The notes beneath the pieces are model-generated. The model was not told the DNA's origin. It was given only the letters and a program-made list of their open reading frames with translations, and made no database searches. Below are positions 46,685 through 60,799 of a stretch of 64,000 nucleotides of DNA, in pieces. The DNA comes from Lasiodiplodia sp. COLG20 (taxonomy: Eukaryota; Ascomycota; Dothideomycetes; Botryosphaeriales; Botryosphaeriaceae): positions 982,501-1,046,500 of the forward strand of contig VNWV01000009.1 in the NCBI GenBank assembly GCA_009801085.1. Direction: 5' to 3'. Numbering within the stretch: the stretch's first letter is position 1; each line of letters starts with the position of its first letter. The translations under genes and the position numbers were made by a program.

Positions 46685-47636
46685 ATACCGAAAAAAAAAA
46701 GTTGATATTCATTTATTTGGCCTGGGCAGTCTTTCCCCTTGATTTTTTGAGATTTTGCTAATCTGTTCATAAGACGATCTTATCATTTTCTTCGGTTGAT
46801 ATGTTTTCCTTTTCGTAAAAAACAATGTTTTAGATGGAAATAAAGAGAGATGAGAAATAGAGAGGGAAGATAGAAAAAGAAAAGGAAAGGGAGAGCCTCT
46901 TTCGTTGGTACGGTTTCCTGAGAGCGAAAAGTTGTCCATCAATCACTCAAAGAGGCCTTACCGATACGCGTTCTATTGACTGCGATCATTCGGCATATGT
47001 ACCTGGCGCCTACTATGTAATAATCTCGACCAAAATTGTTTTCACTCGTACCATGGGTAGCTGAAGCTATCATCCGGACGTAGATGTATAATTATTAATT
47101 CCACATTTACGTCCGGACGATAGCTTCAGCTACCCACAAATGTTGCTCCTCGTGAAGAGGATTGCTGATGCTCTTACTACCTCTTATTCTTCGCGCTCGC
47201 CTTCGGCTGCAATGTTGAAGGTAAGTTGACATGGACTTCAACGATGCTTGTACTCTAGCAGAACGCGGAATAGTTATTATTGCGAATTCACGAATAGGTT
47301 CACGGGATGTTTGAAGCTTTCAAGTGGACATTTCATGAATTTTCGACCACTATACGCGCCCTACGTACTCGCGATCCTTTTCATTTTCATTCTTCTCCTT
47401 TGCCTGATCGCTTGGGAAACATGCCGGGGGTAACCTTTTTTTCTTCGAACATGCACATCAGACCAAGTAATCACTCACTCGTAACCACCAGCAAACAGGA
47501 AGGTGCATGTCAAGCCATCGTAACAAGTCACTTTTTTGAAAGCCCAAATGCACCCGCCATGTCTAGATATAAAAAAGAGAAAGACCTAGGAAATGAAAAC
47601 CCGAAACCCCTGCGCATAACCAGCTGCGCCATCCAT
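46685..47636. other. Convergent intergenic region between the polyQ gene and SSB1
   Basis: 952 bp, AT-rich, holding two 3' flanks and the long inverted repeat listed next. No supported coding frame. Confidence 0.5.
47054..47136. repeat. 34-bp inverted repeat (long hairpin)
   Basis: Arms 47054-47087 and 47103-47136 are reverse complements with only two mismatches, both transitions, around a 15-nt AT-rich loop. In a plus-strand RNA one mismatch becomes a G-U pair, so the stem is nearly continuous. The arm begins TGGGTAGCTGAAGCTATC. It lies between two convergent genes. It could be a small MITE-like element, an RNA structure, or a stem for antisense processing. I saw no clear target-site duplication flanking it. 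Confidence 0.9.
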
Positions 47637-49828
<2,192 letters not shown>

Positions 49829-50584
49829 GGTTGCTGGGGGATTTCTGGAAAGGTTGGAGGTGAGGGGTGGGGAGGAGAGGAATGCGCGCTCAGCTTCAAC
49901 CTTTTGTGCTCGCGCAAAATCGAAATTTTGCCTTAGCTAAGGCGGAGCGCGGCCAGAATATCCCTGCACCCGGCCAGTAATCGGCCCGTGCGCCACGCTC
50001 TCTTTGCCGACCGCCTTGCCATCTGCTCTCACGTGCCCACCGGCTTTGACACCGAAAAAAAAAAAATAGCTTTGCTGCAACTCTCCATTAACGCCTTGCG
50101 GCTTACCACGCACTAGCACCCCAGCGGCGACGCCGCGGCCCCCGGCTACTTTGCCTCCACCAACGGTCCAACCCGGAAAAAAAGTCACCACCCCCGCCCT
50201 GCCGAGCCTCGCTTCCCCCACTATTGTTATTTCCCTTTCTGTTCTCGCCTACTCAATTTTTTTTTGCAACAAAACAACGGCGAATGCAAAACGCTAATGG
50301 AAATGAGAACCCCACTGAAAAGGTCTTTCATCGTTGGGCGAAGAAATAATTCGACTCCCCCGCTATGTGCCCATTCCAGGAACGCCATGCCGACTGCGAA
50401 GAAAAGAGGAAAAGAACCAAGATGAACAACATGACCACTTTTCTTTTGTTTTGTTTTCAAAACTGCAGTACTTGAAACCCATGAACATCTGTGCAGAAGG
50501 GGCCTAGGACGTTTTGTCTTTTGTCCATCCCTCCTCGAATGCTTAAAAACCGGTCTGCCCAATACCCGATTTTCCAAATAACCC
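49829..50584. promoter_or_regulatory. SSB1 promoter region and TAF2 3' flank
   Basis: 756 bp. The SSB1 side has a poly(A) run (50056-50068) and GC-rich blocks, typical of strong fungal promoters. I did not find clear heat-shock elements. Confidence 0.45.
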
Positions 50585-53500
50585 TCAAGATTCCCCTTCC
50601 TTCTTCTTCAGTCCCCCGAACTTGAGTTTCAACTTCAATGGCTTTCTTTCTCCGTCGGGACTTGAGGCTGGCGGGCTCGCCGATGGTGGCGCAGTTTGTG
50701 GCGCCGACGCTGCTGGCATTGAGAGGAACGGCTTTGCCGGAGCTGGGGGAGCCTGGTGATCGGGACGGGGTGGCTTGCTATGGTGCGATTCGGGCCGTGG
50801 CGGCTTCGGCTTCGGAGGCCGGTCGTGCCTTTGGGGCTGCGAGACCCGCGGCGGTGCGTTGGCGCCGTGCGCCTTGTGCGATGGATTGGCGCGTGGTGCT
50901 GATGGCCGCGAGAGTATCTGTCTGAGGCGCTCCGGGTTCACCTTCAGTCTGACTATCTTCCTGCGAGGCTTCTTCTTGTCTGGTCTGTCTGGTCTGACGG
51001 GTTTGTCAGACCTCTCAGGCCTGTCGTGCTTCTCCGCTCTATCTACACGATCTGATATCGTCGAGCTTGGAGTAGGCGCTCTCGAGTGGCTTGGAGTGGG
51101 CACCTTCGGTGGTTGCGATGGCGCTCTGAAGAATGGTGATGCCGGCCGTTGGGACAGTGATCCGAGGGGCTTCACCGACGGACCTGGTGTCGGTGGCTTC
51201 GACGCGGCTGCTGGAGTGGGAGGTTTGAGTATCGTAGATGGGGACGTGGCAGACGAAGGAGCACTGCCACCGCCAGTCTTCAAACTGAGCTTCAGCGAAG
51301 GCATGCCATTTGGTTTTGGTGCCGCCGGAGGCGCGATCTGTTGACGTTTGTTCGGTTCGTCTGCAAGTGACGGTCGCCTTCGCTTCTCGGCCGCCTTCTG
51401 CTGAAGGAGTGGTGCTTGCTCTTCCTTGATCTTGTTCAACGGCTTCTGCCGGTACGGCATGCTGCGGAAGAAGCGCATCTTGCCCTTTCCTAGATACTGG
51501 GCCTTCCAGGACAAGGGTAACTTGAACACGACTTCGAGGGAATTCTTAGGCTCAAATACGAGCCCGCATATCTCGAGTAGCCTGACCCATTCCTTGAGAC
51601 TAGGCATTGGCGAAGTGAGGGCATTGCGCATCTGCTCCTTGAACACCTCATTGTTCCCAAGCTCCGTTTTAAGAGCCTTGATCGCGCCCTCCAGCGTTTG
51701 CGTACGCTCGAGCATGGCGGCACGACTATCTGTGGATGTGTCTTGCTCAATGATTAGACCGCCAAAGGCGTGGTTTGATGCCTCATTCTTCTTGTCGCCT
51801 ATCGCGATGCGAGCCAGGCCGCGACCAATCAAGTAATAGAGCTGTTCCCGGATGTAAGGCGAAGGGTCGTGAGCGAGTGTGAAGATCAAGTACCGCAATA
51901 TTGCCGGATGCTTCATCATGTTGAGGTCAACAAGGCATTCCATGGCCTTTAGTCGGACGCTCTCCGCAGCACCTGGCTTGGCGTATTGCAAGAAGTCCAG
52001 AATTTTTTGGGGTATTATACCGTTCTCCATCAGGAGACACTGGCATTGGAGAGCAGTGACGGTGACGATGTTCTGGTACGACGGGATCCATTCGTCCAGA
52101 CGGCGGTGACGCTCAATCTCGTTAAGAGCATCCCGTTGGAAATCGATTTCATCTTGCTCGTCCTCATCGAAGTCGAAGCTGATGGTGCTCGTATCCTTGT
52201 AACCAAGTTGCTGCGCTAGGGCGGCCAGAAGTGCCGCCACGTAGTGACAATCAGAAAACTCGTTGTGTGAATTGTCGTTGAACTTTAGCTTGTCAAGGAT
52301 CCACCTCTTCGCTCTCATTAGGCCTTTGCCGCTCGGTTCGCGCACTTTAGCAATGGCCCGTGGAATGGCACACTGCACAAGATATTGGCTTCTGTCCGAA
52401 AAGTCATTGGAACGAACCATGTGCGATCCTGGAAGACAAAACAGCTCCTGGAATGTTTTTTCGAGGTGATAGAGACCAATCCAGTTGAGCTCAATATCAT
52501 CGATTCGGGGGATGGCGCACTTGGCGAGAGCATCTACGGCCAAGGTTCGGATGCCATGGAAATACCGCCGGTCCATGACCGTCCGAGTGAGATATGTTGA
52601 GATAAGCTTGCTTGGCCGCTGCCCCGAGAGATAGTGTAGCGCCTCAGCTTGTGCCACCACATCAGGATCCTGCTGCAGCTGAGCCACTAGCATCCAGAGC
52701 GGCTGGTTGAACGTGATCTTGCAAATCCACTCGAAATCCGCATCGACTCTGATCCACTCATACTGCTCATTTGCCATCTGCTCCTCCTCTTCCTTCGTCC
52801 ATTCGTCGAAGTCCCACTCTTGGATTTCCTTTTCCGTGTCCAGAACATCCCCTAAACAGTAAAGTGGGATTTCATCTGGCAGCTCACCGTCGCCGTTGAG
52901 GTCGATTCCTTGCGCAGCCGCCGCTCTCTCTTTCTGACGTCGATTCCGTTTTAACCTAGTGTACTTGGTATTATAAGGTGCGTCAAACCTCGTGATTGCA
53001 TCGTGAATAGGGATAATGTGATCATACGGAGTCCCGTCGGCTTCATGGACAGTGACCGTCATTGCTCCAGTGAAAACCCTGGTGGGCTTTTTCTTTGACA
53101 TGCCGCTCTTCTGTTCGTTGACGTCCTTCAGGAAAGTCTTGGGGTCAAGATCTTCCGCTCTACTCTCCAGCTCGCTGCGGTCGCCTTGGGTTTGCTTGAC
53201 GGCGAACTCGATGACAGACTTCTTCTTGTTGAAGCGCTGGGTGACGTAAAAGTGCGGGCAGCCTGCACCATAAACCCACTGTCTCCAGAAATCTGGGATC
53301 GGTTTGCTCTCGAGGTACTTGTCAACAATCTGGATAAAGTCCTCGGTCGAGATTGCGCCGTTTTGAAGCCTTCCGGTCTTCGCCTGGAGAAGCACCTTAT
53401 AGATGATCTTCGTTACGCCCATCTTCGCCATCCTCTTTATTTTCTGGTTGAGGATGAACATGACCAAAGGTGCTTTCAGTTCCATGAACTCAATCTCCGA

Positions 53501-55120
53501 CGGGTCTACACCAAGATAGTCTCCGAGAGCTTGCAAGGAAGGTCGGTTAACATCAAGCTCGACAACTCGGTCAGCCATCTGCTTCATTCTGAAACGATGC
53601 TCATTCCTGCCGCAGAGTTGCTCCAAAAAGTCGTCTGACATGAAGTGGGAAAGAGCATAGATCACCCACCAGTCTTGACTGGTTTTGGGTATGACGTTGA
53701 TGCCCATCCACTGGAAAGCAAGAGCATGAACCAACTTGCGAGTAACCGGGAAGAGGGGATCCAAAACGTCCTCCGGATAGAGAAGGGAATTGCTGCACAT
53801 TGTAAGCGATGCAGCATGGGCGATTTCGGGAACAAGATCGTCCACAAAGACGATCTTATAGCTGGTGAAAGGATAAGAGATGTAGGTCTTGCTAAAATGA
53901 TCGGTTGCCTGCGGATTTGTTAGTATTTGCATTTGTAGAAGAGAATAGACGAAGTACCTTTGCCAATGCCATGCACGTGTTCCTGACTTCGTCGCTCCTT
54001 CCCGGAAGGCAGAAGCCATGCACACGGATGGCGGCCTGACCCATCATTTCGTCATCGTCGCTTTCGCGCAGGTCCGAGAGATCGACGTGCTCGAAGGGAC
54101 CAACGGCAATCGCGATGTGCTGCGGTAGAACGGCGTTTGCACAGGTGAAGCTAACGGTCTTTCGAGAGGGATCCTTGGGATCGACGATCTGTGACCGTCA
54201 GAAACTTTGTTTTTCAATTCAGTAGCATGACTACCTACATCATCAGTCATGTCGCCCGAGCAGACGACGGACATTTCCAGCGCTTTGTCTTCTTCAGACA
54301 AGCCGAAACCATCAATGTCGGCATCGAGCATTTGGACGTCACCATCGTCGTGGATGCCGTTGGAGAGGCCGTTCGTAAGTGCACCATTAGGGGCAGAGTG
54401 ATCATTGATTCCATTTGTTAACGGCAGGGTGGCTTTCCTGAACACATCACCGACGGTCCTTGGGCACCTGATCGATATTTCCCACGGGTAGCGTGCGCTC
54501 GCATCGTCCACGCAGGGAAACAGGCAGGAAGCCGAACCAGTAAACTGGGAGTTCTGAGTGTAGACATGAGGATATCTTGTGTCGCCCTCTTCCAGCCCAG
54601 CGAAGTGCAAGCCCTCGCGAAAATGCTTGACGTCGTAGTGGATGACGACCTTGAGTGGCGCAAATACCGACCCGCCTGCCGTGAGGTCGCCGAGCATGCT
54701 GAGCGCATCGAGAGACGAAGCGTCCAGCTCCTTGATCTTCACTCTTGGTGGGACGAATATCCAGAGGTTCTCTTCGGCCAGTTCTCCAATGTCCTCTTCC
54801 ACCTTCTGCCGCAAAACTTTGTGGTGATGGACCGTGCTCTTTTCCGAAAGGTAGATGTGCGAGTGAGGGTCATTGTGATCCCATCTTGCCTCGCGCCCCT
54901 CCACCGTGACTTTCTTGATGCGAGCCTGTCGGCAGTGAAGGCGGATGTAAGGCAAGTCTTTTGACTGAGGTTGTACATTTATCTCGGCAACTCCATGCAC
55001 GGAGCGCGCCAAAAAGTCGATGTCGAGCTCAACCTTTGCCGAGTAGACGCTGAAGGACGGGTCGGATGCCGGAGGGGCGGCGGCCGTGGCCAAGGAGGGA
55101 GGGTCGAAAGGACCAGGCAT
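50585..55120 (-). CDS. taf2: Transcription initiation factor TFIID subunit TAF2
   Basis: Exons 55120-54239, 54188-53958 and 53908-50585; 1478 aa. The N-terminal two thirds have the M1-aminopeptidase fold of TAF2: SVYSAKVELDIDFLARSVHG, YTQNSQFTGSASCLFPCVDD, KIVFVDDLVPEIAHAASLTM and RKLVHALAFQWMGINVIPK. In true peptidases that last block holds HExxH; here it reads HALAFQW, so zinc-dependent catalysis is lost, as in other TAF2 proteins. TAF2 contacts initiator DNA within TFIID. A HEAT-like helical region follows. The last 230 residues are Pro/Lys/Arg-rich and disordered, ending in KLKLKFGGLKKKEGES, and probably bind DNA or chromatin. Confidence 0.96.
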
Positions 55121-55930
55121 TGTGCCGGTCCAGGTGCTAGCCTGCGATCCTCAGCAGCGATACCCTCCTGCTCATCGCCGAAGTTATGTGCGCATGCTAA
55201 GTGACGGTGGGACGCGGAGCTCGAAACGGTCGTACGCGCGGTCGGGCAAAAGCAGGCGAGGACTCGACAGCTTTGTTCGGAAACGGAGGCGCTGGAGGCA
55301 GCGAAGTCTTCGGTCGCGCTGGGGCAGAGGGCGGATGGGGTGGCGGCAGAGAGTGTTGGGCGCAGTTGGGTGTCGCAACTGAAGTGCAGTCGCGCGGGTG
55401 ATGCTGCTGCGATGGAGCCTGTGACGCCGCGCTCGATTCTTGGCGCTCGGGCGGAGGCGCACAGGCGCGTCGCCGCGTCTTCAACACCACGCCCTGCATA
55501 CAGACTTTCACTCACGTGCTAATAATCAAAGAACACCTCGTCATGTCTAAATCTCGCAATCCCATGTTGAGCGAACAGCTCGGCTGCATTACAGCAGCCT
55601 CAAGGGGGAAAATGAAGGCCCTCGGCACGAGGCCAGCCAGAACAGGCCATTCACGACACATCAAGAACAAAGGCATTTTCATAAACGATTACTGTTTTGC
55701 TGCATCCTACAGCCTATGGATAGAGTACACCGCCAGCCCTGCATGAAAACGCCCACTCGATGAGCTCGCCGTTTATTTTCCACAATCGCCCAAGTAAGCT
55801 GGAATTCACCAACCCCAAAAACGCCGGGCCACCATAAAGCATGAATGCAGGTATATCCCATGGGTCGTGACTTGAAGCGCCTCAGCGGAACACCACATAA
55901 AGCGACATGCTGCTACATATGTTCAGAAGC
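55121..55930. other. Intergenic: TAF2 promoter and SAS4-like gene 3' flank
   Basis: 810 bp. A 178-codon minus-strand frame overlapping the TAF2 start is a GC-driven artefact. No other feature. Confidence 0.45.
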
Positions 55931-57561
55931 TTATTGTCTCTTCTCCCTCATCATCCGCCGCTTCTTTCGCGCATGCGCACACAAGGCTTCGGGCGTGAGA
56001 TATTCCTCAGGGAGCGCGAACTCTTCCTCTGGAGGTTCGGGAACAGGTTGTCCAAAGGCCGTCACATTGCGGCCGTGCCTTTGTTTGCCCATGGCGGCAG
56101 CGCGGAGGTGGGGCTTGGAGTAGAATGAAGTGAAAGGCCGCTCGGGAGAAGGAGGCCGGTAAATGATAGGGGGAGGTGGGGGTCGAGGTTTTGGTTGTTT
56201 GTTTGACGAACCGCTGGCAGATATGGCTTCCTGTTGCAACTGCCGCGCGGCCCAGGCATCAATGTCGCTGGAATTCGGGGGTTCGCCCATACTATCCTCT
56301 TCGGCGCGTTCGGCGTGCTGATCAGCCTCTTCCTCATCTTCATCCTTCGCTTGTTGGGCTTGTTCTTTCTCGAGCCTAAGTCTCTTTTCTTCCTCTTTCC
56401 ATATCCGGAACTTATCCACCAGCGCCCTGACCTCGGATATGAAGTAGTCGCGTTTTGGCTCGAATTCTTTCTTCTCCGAATCGGTAATGCCAGTGACACC
56501 CATGACACGCAGCCAATCATGGCCAAGCAGCCCATCTAGGAGACGTTCCAGCTGTACCTTCTCATGCATGGCCCTCTCTTTCTCGATATTCCGTAGCTGT
56601 TTTTCCTTGCGCTCGGCACGCCTGTGTGCCTTGAAGAAGAAGTCATCGTCAAGAGGATCAGTGGTTATGTGGTGTGGCGTGTGGCGGACGATTGTGGAAA
56701 AATCGACAGTTTGTATACCGGTGTTGACTTGGGCGTAAGGCTTGTAGCCATTGAGTGTCGTGGCGGGGTTGGACGACGAGTGGGCGGGGGTGAGGAGTGA
56801 GGGCCGCCTTTTCTCAGGAATGGACGAAGGGAGAGAAGAAACAGGCCCAGGGAGGGGTACGAGCTCGCTGAGGGGCTCGTCGATGATGTGGACGAGCTCG
56901 TCGATTTCGAGAAAATCTGGCCGGGGTCAGCTTTGATATCAGCGCGACACGAACGTGTCTACGCACCAGACTTGGTCTCGACGCCGGCAATCACGTCGTC
57001 ATAGTTCGGGAAATAGATGGCCAGGTCGCTTTTGAGGCGTGAGCCGCCGTCCTGACTCCTTAACGTCCGCTTGTCCTGAGGCTGTGATGTGCTGGTGGGC
57101 ACTGACAGGCCACCCTGGGCGTCGGGTTTGGGCGTTGCGGACTGGGAGGGCACGTCATCGTCGCGGAGGTCGAGCTGCGTTTGCACGCCGTTGGTCGCTT
57201 GTACCAGGCCCCCATGCGGCTGTGTGACTGTGACTTTGGTCGGAGGTCTCGGGTGCTGCTGCTGCTGTTGCTCAGCGCTGGCGATCGGTGTGGCGCCCTT
57301 CCTTCGCGACGAGCCACGATTCCTCGTCGCCGGGCGGGGGCCCAGCAGCTTCAGCGTCTGGCCGGTCGTGGGCGTCGCGGAGTCGTCCTGGGACGGCGCG
57401 ACGGGCGTGCTGGCGATGGAGAGCGCGTCCTGCGACGCGGGCGCGGCTGCGGAGGGCGCTGCGTGGTTCTCGTTTGACTCGGCGGTCGCGATATTTTTAG
57501 GGCCTCGACGTGTGAAGCGCCCACTTGAGGAGCGGTTCAATGGTCGCGAGGAGCTGACCAT
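55931..57561 (-). CDS. SAS4-domain protein (silencing/acetyltransferase complex subunit)
   Basis: Exons 57561-56967 and 56916-55931, 526 aa. The N-terminal 200 residues are disordered (Ser/Thr/Pro/Gln-rich, with a glutamine run and basic RRGPKN and SSRRKGA patches). The conserved core (about residues 260-340) includes DDDFFFKAHRRAERKEKQLR and RLLDGLLGHDWLRVMGVTGI, which I recognise as the fungal SAS4 (Something About Silencing 4) domain. A charged coiled coil follows. The tail holds RPFTSFYSKPHLRAAAMGKQ and a basic terminus RKKRRMMREKRQ, a likely nuclear signal. Yeast Sas4 is a subunit of the SAS-I H4K16 acetyltransferase; that role is inferred here from the domain. Confidence 0.85.
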
Positions 57562-58227
57562 TGTTTGCTGGGGCCCCCAAGGTCATCTTTCTGCTGCCTT
57601 TGTCTCAGGGTCACCGCTCTCGACGGGCGTTGTAGAAGCTTGCGAGCTCGGGCGTACCGCGATCGTGTTAGGGGACCCTTCTGAGTTTGGTCGTGGCTGT
57701 AGGCGAAGGGAAAGCGTTTCGCAGGGCTCGTCCATTTCACTGCTCACAGTCGCATGCACGCTCACGATCGCCCCGGGAACATTCTGGTTTGCATCTACAG
57801 CCGCTGCGCAGAGGCACTGCGGTGGTATTATGGGTCAGAGCGTCAAGCGGCAGTATGCGCACGCCTGCGTCGAGTGGAACGGCGCGTATACTTAAGGTTC
57901 GCTCGGCACCTCGCCATGCGACCCAGCGCTGTACAGGCGCGCTCACGGAACGACTTCCCTGGTGCTTTGCAGCAGCAGTACTGCCTTGACTGCAACCGCA
58001 CCAGCACCGGCCACCATTTCTGCAAAACGCCCAACACGCCTGCCGACAATCAATCCTGCCTGCACGCATGCTGCTGCTACTTGGATCCGGCACGAGATTG
58101 ACGCAGCAGAAGTCGACTTCACCACAAGGAACACATTTTCCCGCGACGACCAGCCCAGACGTCGCCATCGTAACATTATTGATCTGCATCAGCATGAAAC
58201 ATTGGTGACCTGTGCCAAAATTTGCGC
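57562..58227. other. Intergenic: SAS4-like gene promoter and Ypt35 3' flank
   Basis: 666 bp between tandem minus-strand genes. No supported coding frame or repeat. Confidence 0.5.
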
Positions 58228-59127
58228 CTAAGAAAAGAGAAACTCCTTCAGGACAGGAGACGAAGAGAACTCGGGATTGAGAAGAACACAACTGAAGTCG
58301 GTCAGTGGAGCTGTTTGATATCAGGCCGTGCATCGGCGGGCGGGGTATGGGTGGCGGCGGGGCGCTTATGTACGTAGCCAGAAATGCTGCCCGCATCTCA
58401 GACCTGTCCAACAGCGCCGACGAGCCGCGACCTCGAAGCTAGGGGGCATAAGACGTACTTTAGGAAGTATGCAAGCCCTTCCCTCCGCCGTTCTAGGAAG
58501 CGTGGGCGGAAGCGGGCTGGGATCGTCAGTGGCTGCTTTCCCGATCGGGGCAGGAATTGATTTACAGATTACGCTCTTCGGAGGGAGTTGAGGCATTGCT
58601 GATTCGGCGTGCGGGAATGTCTGGGCCAGCCGCCGTCGAAGCTCGTCAAACTCGGAATACCTGTGGCTGCATTAGCCAGGCATGAGTACGTCATACATCA
58701 CGCTTCCACGCGTACCGCTTCCTGATCTTCATGGGCCCGCCCTGTCACAGGATCAGCACGACTGCAGGCTCGGGGAAGAGATGAAACACACATCGAGAGT
58801 CTGCACGGTGCAGTTCCAGACGACGTAGTCGCCCATGCCGGGGACGTTGCCGGAGACGATGACATGGTCGTCGATGGTGACGCTCTTGGCCCATAGGGCT
58901 CTGTTCTGGTCGGAGCCCTCTGCGGTGTGGTCCTCGAGGCGGATGGGGGCGGGCCTGTCGGAGGCGAGCGAGGCCTCGCTACCGCCAGATTCACGCCGCC
59001 GGAGCCCCGACCAGTACGGTGGAACTACCTGGTGATCACGGGCGGTGGACGCATCGCCGCCGTGCCGGGTAGCGACATGGCCGTTTTGCGTCGGGTGGCT
59101 GGGAGTCTCAGAGCCCGTTGACTCCAT
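58228..59127 (-). CDS. ypt35: PX-domain endosomal protein Ypt35
   Basis: Exons 59127-58792, 58741-58716 (26 nt), 58660-58566, 58516-58459 and 58291-58228; 192 aa. The first 65 residues are polar and disordered. The PX domain (about 80-192) shows VTIDDHVIVSGNVPGMGDYV, KIRKRYSEFDELRRRLAQTF, the Pro-rich MPQLPPKSVI loop, RFRPRFLERRREGLAYFL, and the end NPEFSSSPVLKEFLFS. The RYSEF block contacts phosphatidylinositol 3-phosphate. In yeast, Ypt35 recruits Vps13 to endosomes and vacuoles. Splicing of four introns restores continuous conserved sequence, which is strong support for the model. Confidence 0.92.
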
Positions 59128-60087
59128 CCATCCAACTAGCGCAAGCCGTGAACCAGGGTGATGTTGATGGGGTCGGGCAGGCAGCAGGCAAGGGCGATGT
59201 TGGGAGGCGGGGCGGGAATAGGCTCAATGGTTCAGCAAACGGCGAAGCGGGAATATGGGGTTTTGGACGCGGCAAAAGTAGACACGACGGCACGTGAGGC
59301 TGGCCCGCGAGCCGCACAGGCCGCACCACTCAAAGGCGCGGGGGCGGGAGCTGCGTAGAGTGACACTGCTCGTACGGCGATATGCCGGCCAGCGCGCAAA
59401 CCGGGAGGACTGGAGGAGGCGGGACAGGCCCGAGCGCGAAGGACCGGCGCCGTCAGCGCCATGCGGTGCATGATCGGGCATGCAAACGCTGGGCGATTCC
59501 ATCGCAGTCGAGCAGCGAACCCTGCACGCAGGTAGCGATGCGGGCCAGGCGGAGCGACGGCGCTGCATGAAATGACAGGCGTGGCGGCAATTGGCCCGCG
59601 TTCTTCGACCGCATTCCACCTCGCAGCTGGAGCATGCTGCCGGGCCGCCATTGGCTGCATGGGCAACTGATCTCCGACAAGGTCCGGCTGCGGGTGGCAT
59701 TCGGACAGTCCAGCACCAGCTCGTCCCGAAGCGCGATAAGACCTATTTTGGTGGAGATGGGCCTAGAGCTTATTCTGCACACCATCCATCTCGCTCTTCA
59801 GCCGTGGCTCCGTGCGTGCGCTAGCTAGCCATGAGCCTGAGCCTCCTCCCTTTCCATAAATCCCTCCTCCCCGCCTCGTGCATCTGAAGGGGGTAGCTTC
59901 CACCTTCCGTTGCCGGGCTCTTCCTACGTACATCCCCACTGTCGCTACCCGCTGATCACAGGAGGCCCGCGAGTCAAGGTATGCCTATATTGCTGCTGCA
60001 TTCCGCGCGCATTCCTGCCGCCCACCCCCAAACTACAATTCCCTCGCTCACGCCGTCCTCAGTGCAATTCGGACCACACTGCTCACC
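59128..60087. promoter_or_regulatory. Divergent promoter region of Ypt35 and the DUF7707 gene
   Basis: 960 bp. A TATA-like CATAAAT at 59855-59861 is followed by a CT-rich stretch, compatible with a start site for the secreted-protein gene. Open frames here are not protein-like. Confidence 0.5.
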
Positions 60088-60799
60088 ATGCGTTCCTCGG
60101 CCTCCACTGTCGCTGTTCTCTTTGCCGTCGCTCGCCTGTCTTCGGCCCAAACGATTGACCCCGACACGGTTTCGATTGAGGACAGAAGTAAGTATCGCTG
60201 ACTCCGGGAGCCGCGGACTCTTGAGCTAACCAGCCGCAGACCAGTGGTGTCTTGCCCAGACGTCGCAATGCCCGCTCATCTGCCTCCAGACCAACAAGGA
60301 TGCGGCGACGCAGTCCAACGAGTGTGACTCTGTACGTCCGAGGCCACACATCGCGCCGCCACGGCAGCATGCTGACATCAAACAGGAAACTCTCCAGTAC
60401 TCGTGCGTGTGTGCGAACGGCCTCTCGCCGAACGTGACCGAGTACAGCCAGACGATGCCGTACTTCATCTGCACCGAGGTCAACAACCGCTGCGTGGATA
60501 GCTGCGGAACCGGCAACAACCAATGCGCGAGCGATTGCCGCACCAAACACCCCTGTGGAGCGCAGAACCCGACCCGTGTCAACGTCACGACGACCAGCAG
60601 CGCCTCTACCGCCTCGGCCACATCCAGCTCAACCGGTGGCGCCGACTACAGCAGCTTTGGCGACGGCAACTCGGGCGACTCTAGCTCTAGCTCTGGCGGC
60701 AGCAGTGGAGCCGGTGCCGTGGCTGTTGACCTCGGCGCCAAGTACGGACTGGCCATGATCGTCAGCGGCCTGGTCGGCGGCGCAGCGCTCCTGCTGTAA
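60088..60799 (+). CDS. Secreted, GPI-anchored Cys-rich DUF7707-domain protein
   Basis: Exons 60088-60187, 60240-60331 and 60386-60799; 201 aa. A signal peptide covers about residues 1-20 (RSSASTVAVLFAVARLSSA) with cleavage before QTID. The mature domain has about twelve cysteines in the DUF7707 pattern (NQWCLAQTSQCPLICLQ, YSCVCANGLSPNVTEYSQTM, NNRCVDSCGTGNNQCASDC). A Ser/Thr/Gly-rich stalk follows, then a hydrophobic C-terminal tail (GLAMIVSGLVGGAALLL), a GPI-attachment signal. The product should sit on the plasma membrane or cell wall. Its function is unknown; such fungus-restricted Cys-rich proteins are candidates for wall structure or host interaction. Confidence 0.9.

Noticed and set aside
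54979..55515. 178-codon frame at the TAF2 start
   Set aside because: Overlaps TAF2 exon 1 out of frame; GC-rich artefact.
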